Positions 1-11,337 of a stretch of DNA of 64,000 bases are shown one piece after another. The DNA is taken from positions 2,356,001 through 2,420,000 of the forward strand of contig VNWV01000002.1 of NCBI GenBank assembly GCA_009801085.1, in the 5' to 3' direction. The position numbers and the translations under genes are program-made. Below the pieces are notes generated by a model. That model did no database searches. It saw only the letters and a program-made list of their open reading frames with translations, and was not told where the DNA came from. Positions within the stretch are counted from its first letter, which is position 1; each line of letters begins with the position of its first letter. Source of the stretch: Lasiodiplodia sp. COLG20 (taxonomy: Eukaryota; Ascomycota; Dothideomycetes; Botryosphaeriales; Botryosphaeriaceae).

Positions 1-3000
1 GACGCTTTTCAGTGCTCTTCGCAAGCTCCCCAACATGGAGGTTGTCGGCCTTAACTTTTCGAGCGCCACTACTCCGGATCTCCTGATCAAGACGTTTGAG
101 CAATATTGCGAGTACCGCAAGACGCTCAATGGAGTTATCCTCAGCCCTACCCAGATTGGCCGCTGGCTCGTCATTTTCTGTGATGAGATCAACTTGCCTG
201 CCCCTGACAACTATGGTACTCAGCGCGCCATTTCTTTCATCAGGCAACTGGTTGAACAGAACGGTTTCTGGAGGACTTCTGACAAGAGCTGGGTCACGCT
301 CGACCGCATTCAATTCGTCGGTGCCTGTAACCCGCCCACCGATGCCGGTCGTACCGCTATGGGTCTTCGTTTCCTGCGCCATTCCCCTCTTGTCATGGTC
401 GATTACCCTGGTGAGATCTCTCTCCAGCAGATTTACGGAACGTTCAACAACGCTGTTCTCAAGATCATTCCGTCGTTGCGTGGATACGCGGAACCTCTCA
501 CGAAGGCCATGGTCCAAGTCTACTCCGAGTCCCAGAAACGCTTCACGCCCGATATTCAGCCGCACTACGTCTACTCACCTCGTGAGCTCACCAGATGGGT
601 GCGTGGTGTGTACGAGGCCATCCGGCCGCTCGAGAATCTCAGCGTCGAAGGACTGGTCAGGATTTGGGCTCACGAAGCTCTCCGCCTTTTCCAGGATCGT
701 CTTATTGCTGAGGAGGAGCGCAAGTGGACTGATGAAGCTATCCACCGTGTCGCCGTGGAGAACTTCCCGACAATTGACGAGGAGAAGGCCCTCGGTGGCC
801 CCATCCTCTTCTCTAACTGGCTTTCCAAGAACTACGTCCCTGTCGAGCGCGAACAGCTTCGCGACTTTGTCAAGGCTCGTCTCAAGACTTTCTGCGAAGA
901 AGAGGTTGACGTTCCTCTCATCCTTTTCAACGATGTCCTGGACCACGTACTTCGCATTGACCGTGTCTTCCGTCAACCTCAGGGTCACTTGATTCTTATT
1001 GGTGTCAGTGGCTCCGGCAAGACTACCCTGTCGCGTTTCGTCGCCTGGATGAACGGTCTCAAGGTGTACCAAATCAAGGTGCACGGCAAGTACTCGGCCG
1101 AAGATTTCGACGATGACCTGCGGAACGTCCTGCGCAGGTGCGGTTGTAAGGGTGAGAAGATCTGCTTCATCATGGACGAGTCTAACGTCCTTGACTCCGG
1201 TTTCCTGGAGCGCATGAACACCCTGCTTGCCAACGCCGAAGTTCCCGGTCTCTTCGAAGGTGACGAGTACGCGTCGCTGATGACGTCTTGCAAGGAAGGC
1301 GCGCAGCGCCAGGGATTGCTCCTGGACTCGCAAGAGGAACTGTACAAGTGGTTCACTCAGCAGATTGTCAAGAACCTCCACGTCGTGTTCACCATGAACC
1401 CGCCCGAAGAAGGCCTGTCCTCCAAGGCTGCCACCTCTCCCGCCTTGTTCAACCGTTGTGTTCTCAATTGGTTTGGTGATTGGTCTGACCAGGCACTCTA
1501 CCAGGTTGGCACAGAACTTACCCAGTCGGTCGATCTGGATCGTGCCAGCTTCAAATCTCCGGACAGCATCCCCGTTGCGTACAGAGACCTCAATCTGCCA
1601 CCCTCCCACCGTGAGACCGTGGTCAATGCGATGGTGTACATCCACTACTCGCTGCACCGTTTCAACGGCCGCCTCCGGAAGCAGCAGAACAAGATCATGC
1701 ACTTGACTCCACGCCACTTTTTGGACTTTGTTGCGCAGTATGTTAGGCTTTACAACGAGAAGCGCGAGGATCTTGAGGAGCAGCAGCGCCATCTCAACGT
1801 TGGTCTCGAGAAGCTGCGCGAGACCGTCGACAAGGTTAGCGACTTGAGGAAGAGTCTTGCTCAGAAGAAGGCCCAGCTCGAGCAGAAGGATGCCGAGGCC
1901 AATGAGAAGCTGCAACGAATGATTGCGGATCAACGTGAGGCAGAACAAAGGAAGACCCACTCGCTTGAAGTGCAGGCTGCGCTCGAGAAACAAGAGAAGG
2001 AAGTTGCGGAGAGAAGGGAGATTGTGCTTGGCGACTTGGCCAAGGCCGAACCTGCCGTCGAAGAAGCCCAGAAGAGTGTCAGCAACATCAAGAGGCAACA
2101 TCTTACCGAAGTCCGTTCCATGCAGAACCCACCTGCTGGTGTCAGGCTTGCGCTGGATTCCGTCTGCACCTTACTAGGACACAAGACGTCAGACTGGAAG
2201 TCCATCGTCGCCATTGTGAGAAGGGATGATTTCATCGCCAGCATCGTCAACTACGATAACGAGAAGATGATGACGAGGAATGTTCGCATCAAGATGCGCA
2301 ACGAATTCTTGAGCAAGGACGAATTCACTTTCGACAAGGTCAACCGCGCATCGAAGGCCTGCGGTCCCCTCGTGCAATGGGTTGAAGCTCAGGTCAACTA
2401 CTCAGAGATTTTGGACAGGGTCGGTCCCCTTCGTGAGGAGGTCGGTCAGCTTGAGGAGGCTGCACTGCAGACCAAGGCCGAGGCTCAAGCTATCTCCAAG
2501 CAGATTGACACCTTGGAGGAGAGTATTGCAGCTTACAAGCAAGAATATGCGGCGCTCATCAGCGAAACTCAGGCCATCAAGGCCGAGATGAGCCGCGTCC
2601 AGTCCAAGGTCGACCGTAGTGTGCGTCTGCTCGACAGCTTGTCTTCGGAACGTGGTCGTTGGGAGGAGAGCAGCAAGAGCTTTGAGACGCAGATCGATAC
2701 CATCGTCGGCGATGTGCTCGTTGCCGCGGCCTTCATCGCTTATGGAGGTTACTACGACCAGCAGTACCGTAAGGCCATGACGGAGGACTGGTTCCACATG
2801 ATGCACATGTCTGGGATCAGTTTCAAGCAACCCAACCCCGTCACAGAGTACCTGTCGACAGCAGATGAGCGTCTCAAGTGGCAAGAGAACTCACTTCCTG
2901 CTGATGACCTCTGCACAGAGAACGCAATCATCCTCAAGAGATTCAACCGCTACCCGCTCATTATCGATCCGTCTGGACGCGTTACGGAATTCCTGGAGAA

Positions 3001-5306
3001 GGAATGCCAGGACCGGAAGCTCACTGTCACCAGTTTCCTGGACGACTCTTTCACGAAGCAGCTCGAGTCTGCCCTGCGTTTCGGCAACCCCATTCTCATC
3101 CAGGACGCAGAGCACCTCGACCCCGTCCTCAACCACGTGCTCAACAAGGAATACCAGAAGACCGGTGGCCGTGTGCTCATTCAGCTCGGCAAGCAGGAGA
3201 TCGATTTCTCGCCATCATTCAGACTCTACCTCTCTACCAGAGATCCTTCAGCCATGTTCGCGCCCGATATCTGCAGCAGAACCACGTTCGTCAACTTCAC
3301 TGTCACCCAGAGCAGTTTGCAGACGCAGTCACTGGCGGAGGTCCTCAAGTCCGAGAGACCCGATGTCGACGAGCGCCGCTCCAACCTTATCAAGATGCAG
3401 GGCGAGTTTGCCGTCCATCTTCGGCAGCTCGAAAAGAGGTTGCTGCAGGCTCTCAACGAATCGCGCGGAAACATCCTCGACGACGACAACGTCATCGAGA
3501 CGCTCGAGACGCTCAAGAAGGAGGCGGCCGAAATTTCAGCCAAGGTGTCGGAGACGGAAGGTGTCATGACCGAGGTCGAGAACATTACGCTGCAGTACAC
3601 GATCATTGCTCGTTCTTGCTCGGCTATTTTCGCTGTGCTGGAGCAGCTGAGGCACGTCAACTTCTTCTACCAGTTCTCGCTGCAATACTTCACGGACATT
3701 TTCGAGGCCGTGTTGCAGGACACCAAGAGGTCGGCGAAGGATCTCAGCTATGCGGCACGCATCGACCACATTATCAAGGGTCTTTTCATCGACACCTACC
3801 GCCGCACCTCGCTTGCTCTGCTGCACAAGGATCGTGTCATGCTGGCAATGCTGCTGGCGCAGGCTGCTCCTTACAAGATGGACAAGAGCCTCATCGATGC
3901 TATCTTGGACGAGGATCTGATCCCGGTTGACGTTTCCACTGATCACGACCGCAAGGATGAGGCTATGGAGCGCGTGACCAAGCACCGACTCTTCAAGACT
4001 GAGATCGAAAAGATCGATTCGGCTGCTTGGGAGACGTTCTATTCCGAGGAACTGGCTGAGAACCATGTGCCGCCGGTCTGGCCTGACAATACTGAGAAGC
4101 TGGATCAGCATCTCCGCTCTCTCATGCTCATCAAGTTGTTCCGCGTTGATCGCTTCGTCCCCGCTGTTGAGAAGTTCGTGTACGAGGTCTTCGGCAAGGA
4201 ATACGCTGAGGTTACAGACGACCTGGGCGCTATCGTCAAGCAGGTGGGCGCGATCACTCCGGTCGCCCTCGCCTCGTCGCCCGGTTTCGACGCTTCTTAC
4301 AAGGTTGACAACCTCGTCGAGCGCATGCACGTCTCGTGCACGAACATCGCCATGGGTTCCAATGAGGGTGTCTCGTCTGCAGACAAGGCCATCACTGCCG
4401 CAGCGGCGACGGGCAACTGGGTCATGGTCAAGAACGTCCACCTTGCGCCCACGTGGTTGCAGAGTCTCGAGAAGCGTATCGACAGTCTCAAACCGCACTC
4501 CGACTTCCGCCTCTTCCTGTCCATGGAGACCAGCCCCAAGATCCCCGTCAACTTGCTCCGCGCTTCTCGTGTTCTGATGTACGAGCAGCCGGCCGGTATC
4601 AGGGCCAACATGAAGGACAGTTTGAGCCAGCTGAGCTCTCGCGCCCAGAAGCAGCCCGTCGAGCGTGCCCGTGTGTACCTGTTGCTCTGCTTCCTGCATG
4701 CCGTTGTTCAGGAGCGTCTCCGCTATGCGCCCAGCTTGGGTTGGAAGGGCTTCTGGGAGTTCAACGATTCAGACGTAAGTAATCCATGCAAATCTCACCC
4801 AAAGTTCGTTTGCTAACACAACCGAAAAACAGTACGAGTGTTGCAGTAACATCATCGATATCTGGACCGAGTCGGTCGCCCACGGACGTACCAACATCGC
4901 GCCCAAGAACATCCCTTGGGACATGATCCGAATCTTGATCACGGAGATGTACGGCGGCAAGATCGACTCGGAGCACGACTTTGCGGTCCTGACGGAGCTG
5001 GTGACGAGCATCATGGACCCGGCGGCGTTCGAGGAGGGCCACAAGATCGTCAAGCCGACGGCCGAGAACGACGAGACGAGCCTGGAGGTGCCGAGCGGAA
5101 CCGCGTTCAAGGCCTTCGTCGACTGGGTCAACGAGCTGCCCGAGCGCGAGCCGCCGACGTACCTGGGCTTGCCGGCGAACGCGGAGAAGTTGTTGCTCGT
5201 GGGCCAGGCCAAGACGATGGTGGGCAATTTGAAGTTGGTGGCGGACTTGTTGGATGAGGGTGAGCAGGTCATGGCGGAGGCGCAGGAGGGGTCGAACGGC
5301 CAGTGA
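1..5306 (+). CDS. nudA: Cytoplasmic dynein heavy chain, C-terminal part (5' end outside window)
   Basis: Motor subunit of cytoplasmic dynein, moving cargo and nuclei toward microtubule minus ends. The frame is open from base 2, so the gene starts upstream. Exons are 1-4774 and 4833-5306; the intron has GTAAGT, a TGCTAAC branch site and AG. In order the sequence shows the AAA3 Walker B ([10 protein letters not shown], about 165-200), the AAA4 P-loop GVSGSGKTT (1001-1027) with its Walker B ([10 protein letters not shown]), and the stalk coiled coil with microtubule-binding tip (about 1740-2640). AAA5/AAA6 blocks follow (for example [13 protein letters not shown] and VKNVHLAP). About 1748 residues are visible. 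Similarity to the animal heavy chain is strong along the whole length. The protein stops soon after the LGLPANAEK block, so the roughly 300-residue distal C-terminal region of animal dyneins is absent, as expected for fungal dyneins. Confidence 0.97.
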
Positions 5307-7045
5307 GGTAGTGTTGTGGTTGGTCAGGCGATGAGTAGTGGAGTTTGAAGGTGCAATGGAGTAGGTAGATGGGTTGATGGGATTTGGTGATGCATTGGGG
5401 GCGGCGAAGAGTGGTGCACTCTCTTACTCTGCTTTGTTCTCTTTAGACTATTTCTCTTCTGGCTTGTACCTTTTTATTTCTTTTTTTTTTTTTTTTTTTT
5501 TTTTTTGTTTTTTTTTTTTTTTTTTAGCGAATTATCACTTCGGCGTACTGAAAGATCACGGTATGGGAAGGGTATAGAATGTGGTCTGTATACACGGTTC
5601 GCCGGAGTCACTTTTCACTCGCTCTGTACAACTTTTTGCTCTGTAGTTCCCGGCGTGGTCTAGATGGCGGTGATTACGGTGTTCATCTCTGGCGCTTCTG
5701 CTCATCGCTGTGAAATGCTAAATGTAATATCATTCGTGTTAGACCCAACCGGCTGACGTAGTTGAGTGAAGTCGGACGTAATTGTGGTCAGCCTAGCGGG
5801 ACAGATTGATTCGTAAGAACCTCTTAGTGCGCAGGTATTTTTGTTCGTTCTTGTGACTCCAAGGCTTTCAATTGAGTGGTGGAGTGAGCGATGCGATAGC
5901 GTCAGCTGCGTGATAGCTTGGGCACATACATCTATGCACAGTATAAAAATCCGATTGATCGATTGATTTCGTCATCTTTAAGTTAACAAATTCGTTAGCA
6001 GACAGAATAATAAACACACCTGGTGGCAAAAAAACTGCCTTTGTTCTTTTTTTTTTCTTTTTTGGTTAGCACGCCCATATGTCTTTAGATATTCACTCGC
6101 TGTTTATAGTCAAAAAATGGAAATGATCGGTTTGAAGCGAGGAGGATGCTTTCCATCGATATCGGAGATTGATGCTGGACAATAAAGATCAATCATGCCG
6201 TTGGAATCGATCGGCGGGATGCTCTCACTTGAGCACGAGTGGACATCTATGGTCAGCAACAAAACAACACGGGCAAGTGTGGCGGAGCTGAATACCCAGT
6301 AGACCAGGATCAGTCCAAATTCATGGGCTTCCTATGCGTTTTCGCTGGCAAGAACTGCTCGCTGTCAGTCCATAGAGAGAATTTATGATAGCTCTATCGA
6401 ACCGTTTAGCTGGCAAGTTGGTTGGATCCTGGCACGTGCGTGCAGCGTAAAGCAGCTGACGGCATATATTCTGATCATGGGATGTTTCCGGGGTCATCAG
6501 GCTTTCCGGAAGATATAAGACGCTTCGTACGAGTCCGAAGTTGTTTCGACGGGATCTTCAATGTCAAGCAGCAGGCAATGCGCATCGACCCGTAGTGCCC
6601 AACTCAAGATATCAAACACTACTCTTACTGTCTTTTCGCGGTAAAGCAAGTTCCGAGTGAAGTTACTCATGAGTCATTGGGTATAAACTGTTAATGATGG
6701 AAGATCACTTATTACGAAGTTGGTGGGCATCATTTCCCAAGACTGTCAATCAGTTTAAATTAGACAAACGGCGGCTCAACCCTAAGCTCTGACAAGGGTG
6801 AGATACAATATACCAAGATTCTGCAGGGAATCTTTCGATTCTTTATGTGACCTATTCCAGAGCATCGTGATGTTTGCTTGCCAGAGATATTCCGTCCCAC
6901 TTACGTAGGTATTCAAAGTCTGTATGTAGAACATTGTGCATAATTTCCGATATTCACGGGTCCGTCTTGATCTCCATTTTCACTATTCGCGGAGGAAGAG
7001 TATAGGAAATACAAACATGGAATTCTCTACAGTTTGCCATATCTC
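5307..7045. other. Intergenic, no gene seen
   Basis: 1.7 kb between the dynein 3' end and the 3' end of the minus-strand membrane-protein gene. It holds the dynein 3' UTR with a long T tract and is otherwise AT-richer than the genes. I see no credible ORF, tRNA or repeat family. Confidence 0.6.
5481..5525. repeat. Poly-T tract (T26-G-T18)
   Basis: A run of 26 T, one G and 18 T lies about 175 bases after the dynein stop codon, in the presumed 3' UTR or just beyond it. It is a simple-sequence tract, probably length-variable. Confidence 0.95.
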
Positions 7046-7579
7046 TCAACCATACATATTCCATACCGACATGCTGAACGTGGCGAATATGCATATTACA
7101 CCCCATGAGTAAACGCATGACAACTTTCTCCAAATGCCGCCACAGGCGTCAAACCATAGCCGTGCATAGGAACCGGCGGCGTATGATAAGGTGAGCTGTG
7201 GGATAACAAACAGAATCCTGCCTCCTCCTGTGGCTGCTACCGATTCAATATTGCCTTTCAGCCAGAAGAAGAAGGTCAGAGCCGAGATAATGACAGCTCC
7301 GATGACCAAGCAGGAATTAAGTATGTTTGTCCTGAAATCGGGGTTTTCGGTGGCGGGGAGGAGTACGAGCTTTCCTGCTCTCGTCTTAGCATCTGCTGCA
7401 TGTGGAATTTGCTCGCCCATTTCGCAGAACTCTGCAAGCATGCGCGCGCTTTCCTCATCGGCTCGGGTCGAGAATGGCATTACGGGGCCTGTCTCATGTT
7501 TCCGCCAGAAGCGGGTGGTGAGAACTCGCTTGGTTGCGGCGAACGCCTCCGATAACCTTTGCATGGTGGAGTGCTGCAT
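7046..7579 (-). CDS. Hypothetical small membrane protein, three predicted TM helices
   Basis: Single-exon frame of 177 residues from the first ATG (complement of 7577-7579). The frame continues five codons upstream without an ATG, so a short 5' exon is possible. The N-terminal half is soluble and charged. Three hydrophobic stretches follow: one beginning near NSCLVIGAVIISALTFFFW, one near ILFVIPQLTLSYAAGSYA and one near VYSWGVICIFATFSMSV. The order suggests an N-terminal cytosolic domain with a compact membrane-anchored tail. I do not recognise a family. The hydrophobic pattern and length argue for a real gene, but no conserved motif confirms it. It stands alone, tail-to-tail with the dynein gene and divergent from the flavin oxidase gene. 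Confidence 0.55.
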   Translation of the reverse strand: MQHSTMQRLSEAFAATKRVLTTRFWRKHETGPVMPFSTRADEESARMLAEFCEMGEQIPHAADAKTRAGKLVLLPATENPDFRTNILNSCLVIGAVIISALTFFFWLKGNIESVAATGGGRILFVIPQLTLSYAAGSYARLWFDACGGIWRKLSCVYSWGVICIFATFSMSVWNMYG

Positions 7580-8745
7580 AACGGGCTCAGCCACGTCCGT
7601 TAGAAATGATGTTGGTGGGAGTGTGGGTTATACCTTTAAAGCGACTGGTGTATATTTTGACGTTGGAGATGCGAATGCTGACGACGACTGAGAAGTGAAC
7701 GGCGTGATCGAAGGTGAGGCACGGCTTCACTGGGATCTATTGCTTTTTTCACCACCTTCCGGCAAGGTTGACATGCAAGAATAGACGCTCTCGTTTTAAC
7801 GGAAAATTTTGCTGCTTAAAAGGTTCTGTTGCGGTTTTGACCGGGACCCTTCTCAGGGTCTACCACTTCTACCATGGAAATACACTGGACCCGAATCATA
7901 TGACATATGAACGATATTAAGAAAATCCATCTCTAATCTTTTCTAATCGCCATAACGCCGTAATAAAACCAGGGCTAATGAGCGAGGGCTGCTCTTGCTT
8001 TGTTGTTGCGTTTGCAACAAAGGGTCGCACAGACGGTGCAACACACAGTAACTAGAGAAATAAAAGGCCGGCTATTCTATAGTTAATAACATAGGAGGTA
8101 ATTTTATCATTCGGGGTAGATGCTGGTCGATCTGCACGGGTATTCAACTTACCCCACAGGCTCCCCGCAAATGTACTCCACACTCCATCAGAGTTCAACA
8201 CTAGCCAAGGGACATCATGGTTAATTATTTGACGAGAGTTTCGATTGACAAAATTCAGCTCCTGATTCTCTCAACACAGTTCGAATAATTGTATAGTCAT
8301 GAAGCCTTGAAGGTTACCCGGAAAGTTACAAGTGCTACATTGTCAGAGAATCTGGCGCTCATGTGTTGTGAGTAAGTCATTTCAGATTTACCCCAACTTC
8401 CCTGACACCAGGCGGGGAAACTAAGGGATAAATATCAAGTGCACATCCTTGAAGAAGATAATTCAAATGTATGAGTAGAGGGCGAGTAAATGAGTGTTCT
8501 TCGAACTTTATTGTCTGGACAAAGCAAGCGTTGGAGAAAGTGAAGTGTGTGGGGCAATGGTCCCAGTCGGCAACAACCTGAGACAGTGTGGGGTATAGTG
8601 TGGCACACTACTTGACATAAATCGGAGTCTGTATACCGAAGACCAGCTGTAATTCTTCCCCGCAGTGCCAGTAGAGAAGTTTTTGTGGCTATTAAATGCC
8701 TTTCGAAATTTTGGTTCAAATCTTAGGACATTGCATTTGTCGAAC
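7580..8745. other. Divergent intergenic region, no gene seen
   Basis: 1.2 kb between the starts of the membrane-protein gene (minus) and the flavin oxidase gene (plus), so it should contain both promoters. No RNA gene or repeat is evident; composition is AT-rich. Confidence 0.55.
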
Positions 8746-10790
8746 ATGGCACCAACACAATTCCCAGAACGATATCATGACCCGGAATATCAATCAACGC
8801 ACAGAGCACTTCATTCCGAGTCTTTGACCCGCCCGCTCGAAGCCATGCTTCCGCCTGGAGTGAGCCAGGCCGACTTCGATAGTGCGATCAAGGAGTACGC
8901 CGCCATTGTTGGGCACGATGGAGTCTTTACCGGGCAGGCGCTGGAAGACTACATCGATCCGTACGAGCTGTGGGAAGCGGACGGAAAGAGAAGAATGCCG
9001 AGCGGCGCAGTCTGGTATGTTCTGGTAACCATCGCTGGCAGCATGTTAGCTGATTGAATTAATTTAGCCCCCGTTCGATAGAGGAGCTGAGAGGTGTTCT
9101 ACGGATTTCCAACAAGTACGGAATTCCAGTGTGGACCTTCTCTCGTGGGAAAAACTTGGGGTACGTCTGCAGTGGATGTCAAAACACTTTGCCCTTCTCA
9201 GAACCACATCAACGTGTTCTCACAGATATCCGCAGCTGACCGCTTGAGACAGATACGGAGGTCCGGCACCGCGGTTGAACGGGTCGCTCAGCCTCGACCT
9301 GCACCGCATGAACAAGATCATCGAAGTGAACGAAAAGTTCGCCTACGCCGTAGTCGAGCCAGGCGTGACCTTCACAGACCTCTACGAGCACTGCGCGAAG
9401 CACAAGCTCAAAGTCTGGCCCAGCGTGCCCTCTCTGGGTTGGGGCAGCGTCATCGGGAACGTAAGTTATTCTCCTTCCTCTCCTCAACCCTTCCGACAGC
9501 TCTAACCCCCTCACAAGACACTCGACCGCGGCACCGGCTTCACGCCCACAGCAACGCACCACCAGCACATCTGCGGCCTCGAAGCCATGCTCGCCGACGG
9601 CACGCTCGTGCGCAGCGGGCAGTACGGCGTCTCCAACTCTCCCTCCGCGCACCTGTCCAAATTCTCCTTCGGCCCCTCTGTCGAGGGTCTCTTTCTCCAA
9701 AGCAACCTCGGCGTCGTCACCAAGATGGGCATCTGGCTGACGCCGGCGCCGGCCGCGTACATGGCGTGCGCCTTCGACGCGCCGGACCCCGCCGACATCG
9801 AGGCCGTCGTCGAGGTCTTCGGCGCGCTGAGGCGGGATGGATTGCTGACGAGTACGGTCTACGTGTCCGGCCTCGTCGAGTGGGCGGCCATGATGGGTCC
9901 GCGGACGGCCGTGTGGAAAGGCGACGGCCCGATCCCGGAGGCGCGGTTGCAAGAGTTGCAGAGGGAACTCGGCGTGGGCGCGTGGAATGCGCGCTTCGGG
10001 CTGTATGGGCGCGCGGCCGTGGTGCGGGCGCAGTTCGACGAGCTGAAGGCCATCGTTGAGGCGAGGATCCCGCAGGGAAAGCTGCAGGGGACGCTGTTCG
10101 CGGCGGATCAGCGCAAAGGCGAGACGACGCTCGATCCGACGAGCGTTCCTGAGCCGCACGGCGGGTTTTGGGTGGGCATACCGAGTCTGTGGAGCTTGCC
10201 CATGGTCAAGTTCAGGCTGCCTGAGGATGGCAAAAAGGGCGTCGCGGCGCACATCGACTACTCGCCCATCATTCCATCGGATGGTAAGGTCGTGCTCGAC
10301 TGGGTCAAGACGGCTAAGAGCATCTGCGAGGCCGAGGGGTTTGATCTCATGTGTGACTTCTTCATGCATGAGAGGCATGTCATCTTCGTCAACATGATGA
10401 CGTTTGACAAGACGGATGCGGAGCAACGCAGGGCCGTGGAGGCTATTTTCCAGCGCCTGTTCCAGGAGGGAAAGAATAGAGGCTTCAGCAAGTATCGGTC
10501 GCATGTCAACTACATGGGTAAGCCAGGCAGATGTGTACTGTGTGAAAGGGTTCTGCTGACGCGATCTACAGATCAAGTGGCCGATCTGTATGACTTCCAT
10601 GATCATGCGTATCGGCGGTTTGTCGAAAAGCTAAAGGTAAGTCATTCCGAATGCTGGTCGCGGCTCAAAAAACTGATGTGACAACTCTAAGGATACGCTC
10701 GACCCGAACGGCATTTTGTCGCCTGGAAAGCAGGGCATCTGGCCGCGGAAATATCGGGACAACAAGGAGGCACTGAAATCACATCTTTAA
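8746..10790 (+). CDS. Vanillyl-alcohol-oxidase-type FAD enzyme
   Basis: Oxidase of 4-hydroxybenzylic compounds in the VAO/PCMH flavoprotein family; the real substrate is unknown. Exons 8746-9014, 9068-9160, 9253-9460, 9518-10517, 10572-10636 and 10692-10790 give 577 residues, close to the 560 of Penicillium VAO. Splicing restores FSRGKNLGYGGPAPR, which spans an exon junction. The FAD (PCMH-type) domain contains this motif plus VVEPGVTF and GFTPTATHH. The C-terminal cap contains AAHIDYSP, whose His (about 435) aligns with the covalent FAD-linking His422 of VAO. YRSH corresponds to the catalytic Tyr503-Arg504 pair. At the position of VAO Asp170 (VPDLGGG) this protein has Ser (VPSLGWG), which may change flavinylation or substrate range. 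An upstream in-frame TTG exists, but 8746 is the first ATG. No pathway genes lie next to it. Confidence 0.9.
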
Positions 10791-11337
10791 ACAAAACATA
10801 CGAGGATTTTTAGTAAAATGGGATTATAAATCACATGTATGGACCAATGTTTTGGCTTCAATCATCTTTCTTTGAACTACCGATTCAATTACACACTCCA
10901 AAAACGAGACAACATAAGGTGGGAAAAGCCCACATCTCCAATCAAAAGCTTCTCATGTCTCTCCTGCCCATATATCCAAATGCAGCATCGCCTCATACAG
11001 TCCATTAAGCTGCAGCATAAGTGGTTCATCTCAGTAGTTCAGCCCTAATCTCCCCTCTGCGTGGCACCTCCACAAACTCACCGTCTGAGCTGCGCCGCAC
11101 CATCGGCCTGCCCTCATCATCTCCGAGCTGAAATTCGTATTGAGGTGGAGCTCTCGACCTCGTACTCCTCTGCCTTCTTGTCTTGTGCCAGTCGTCCTCA
11201 GAGCTCCTGCCCCGCCGGCCCCTCTCTCTTTCGTCCGGTTTTTCGATTTTTACTTCTTCGTCATCGCTGAAGAACGTATTGACCCTCCATTCCCTTGAGA
11301 CTTTCCGTCTAGGGCCAGCGGGGATGGGAGCCGCAGT
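10791..11337. other. Convergent intergenic region
   Basis: Space between the 3' ends of the flavin oxidase (plus) and the AT-hook protein gene (minus). It presumably holds both 3' UTRs; nothing else is recognised. Confidence 0.6.

Noticed and set aside
575..2101. Long minus-strand open frame (508 codons) opposite the dynein gene
   Set aside because: It mirrors strongly conserved dynein coding sequence; GC-rich third positions keep the antisense frame open. No domain is visible.
9209..10606. Minus-strand open frame (465 codons) opposite the flavin oxidase
   Set aside because: It covers the conserved VAO exons and two of their introns; the composition is that of an antisense shadow.
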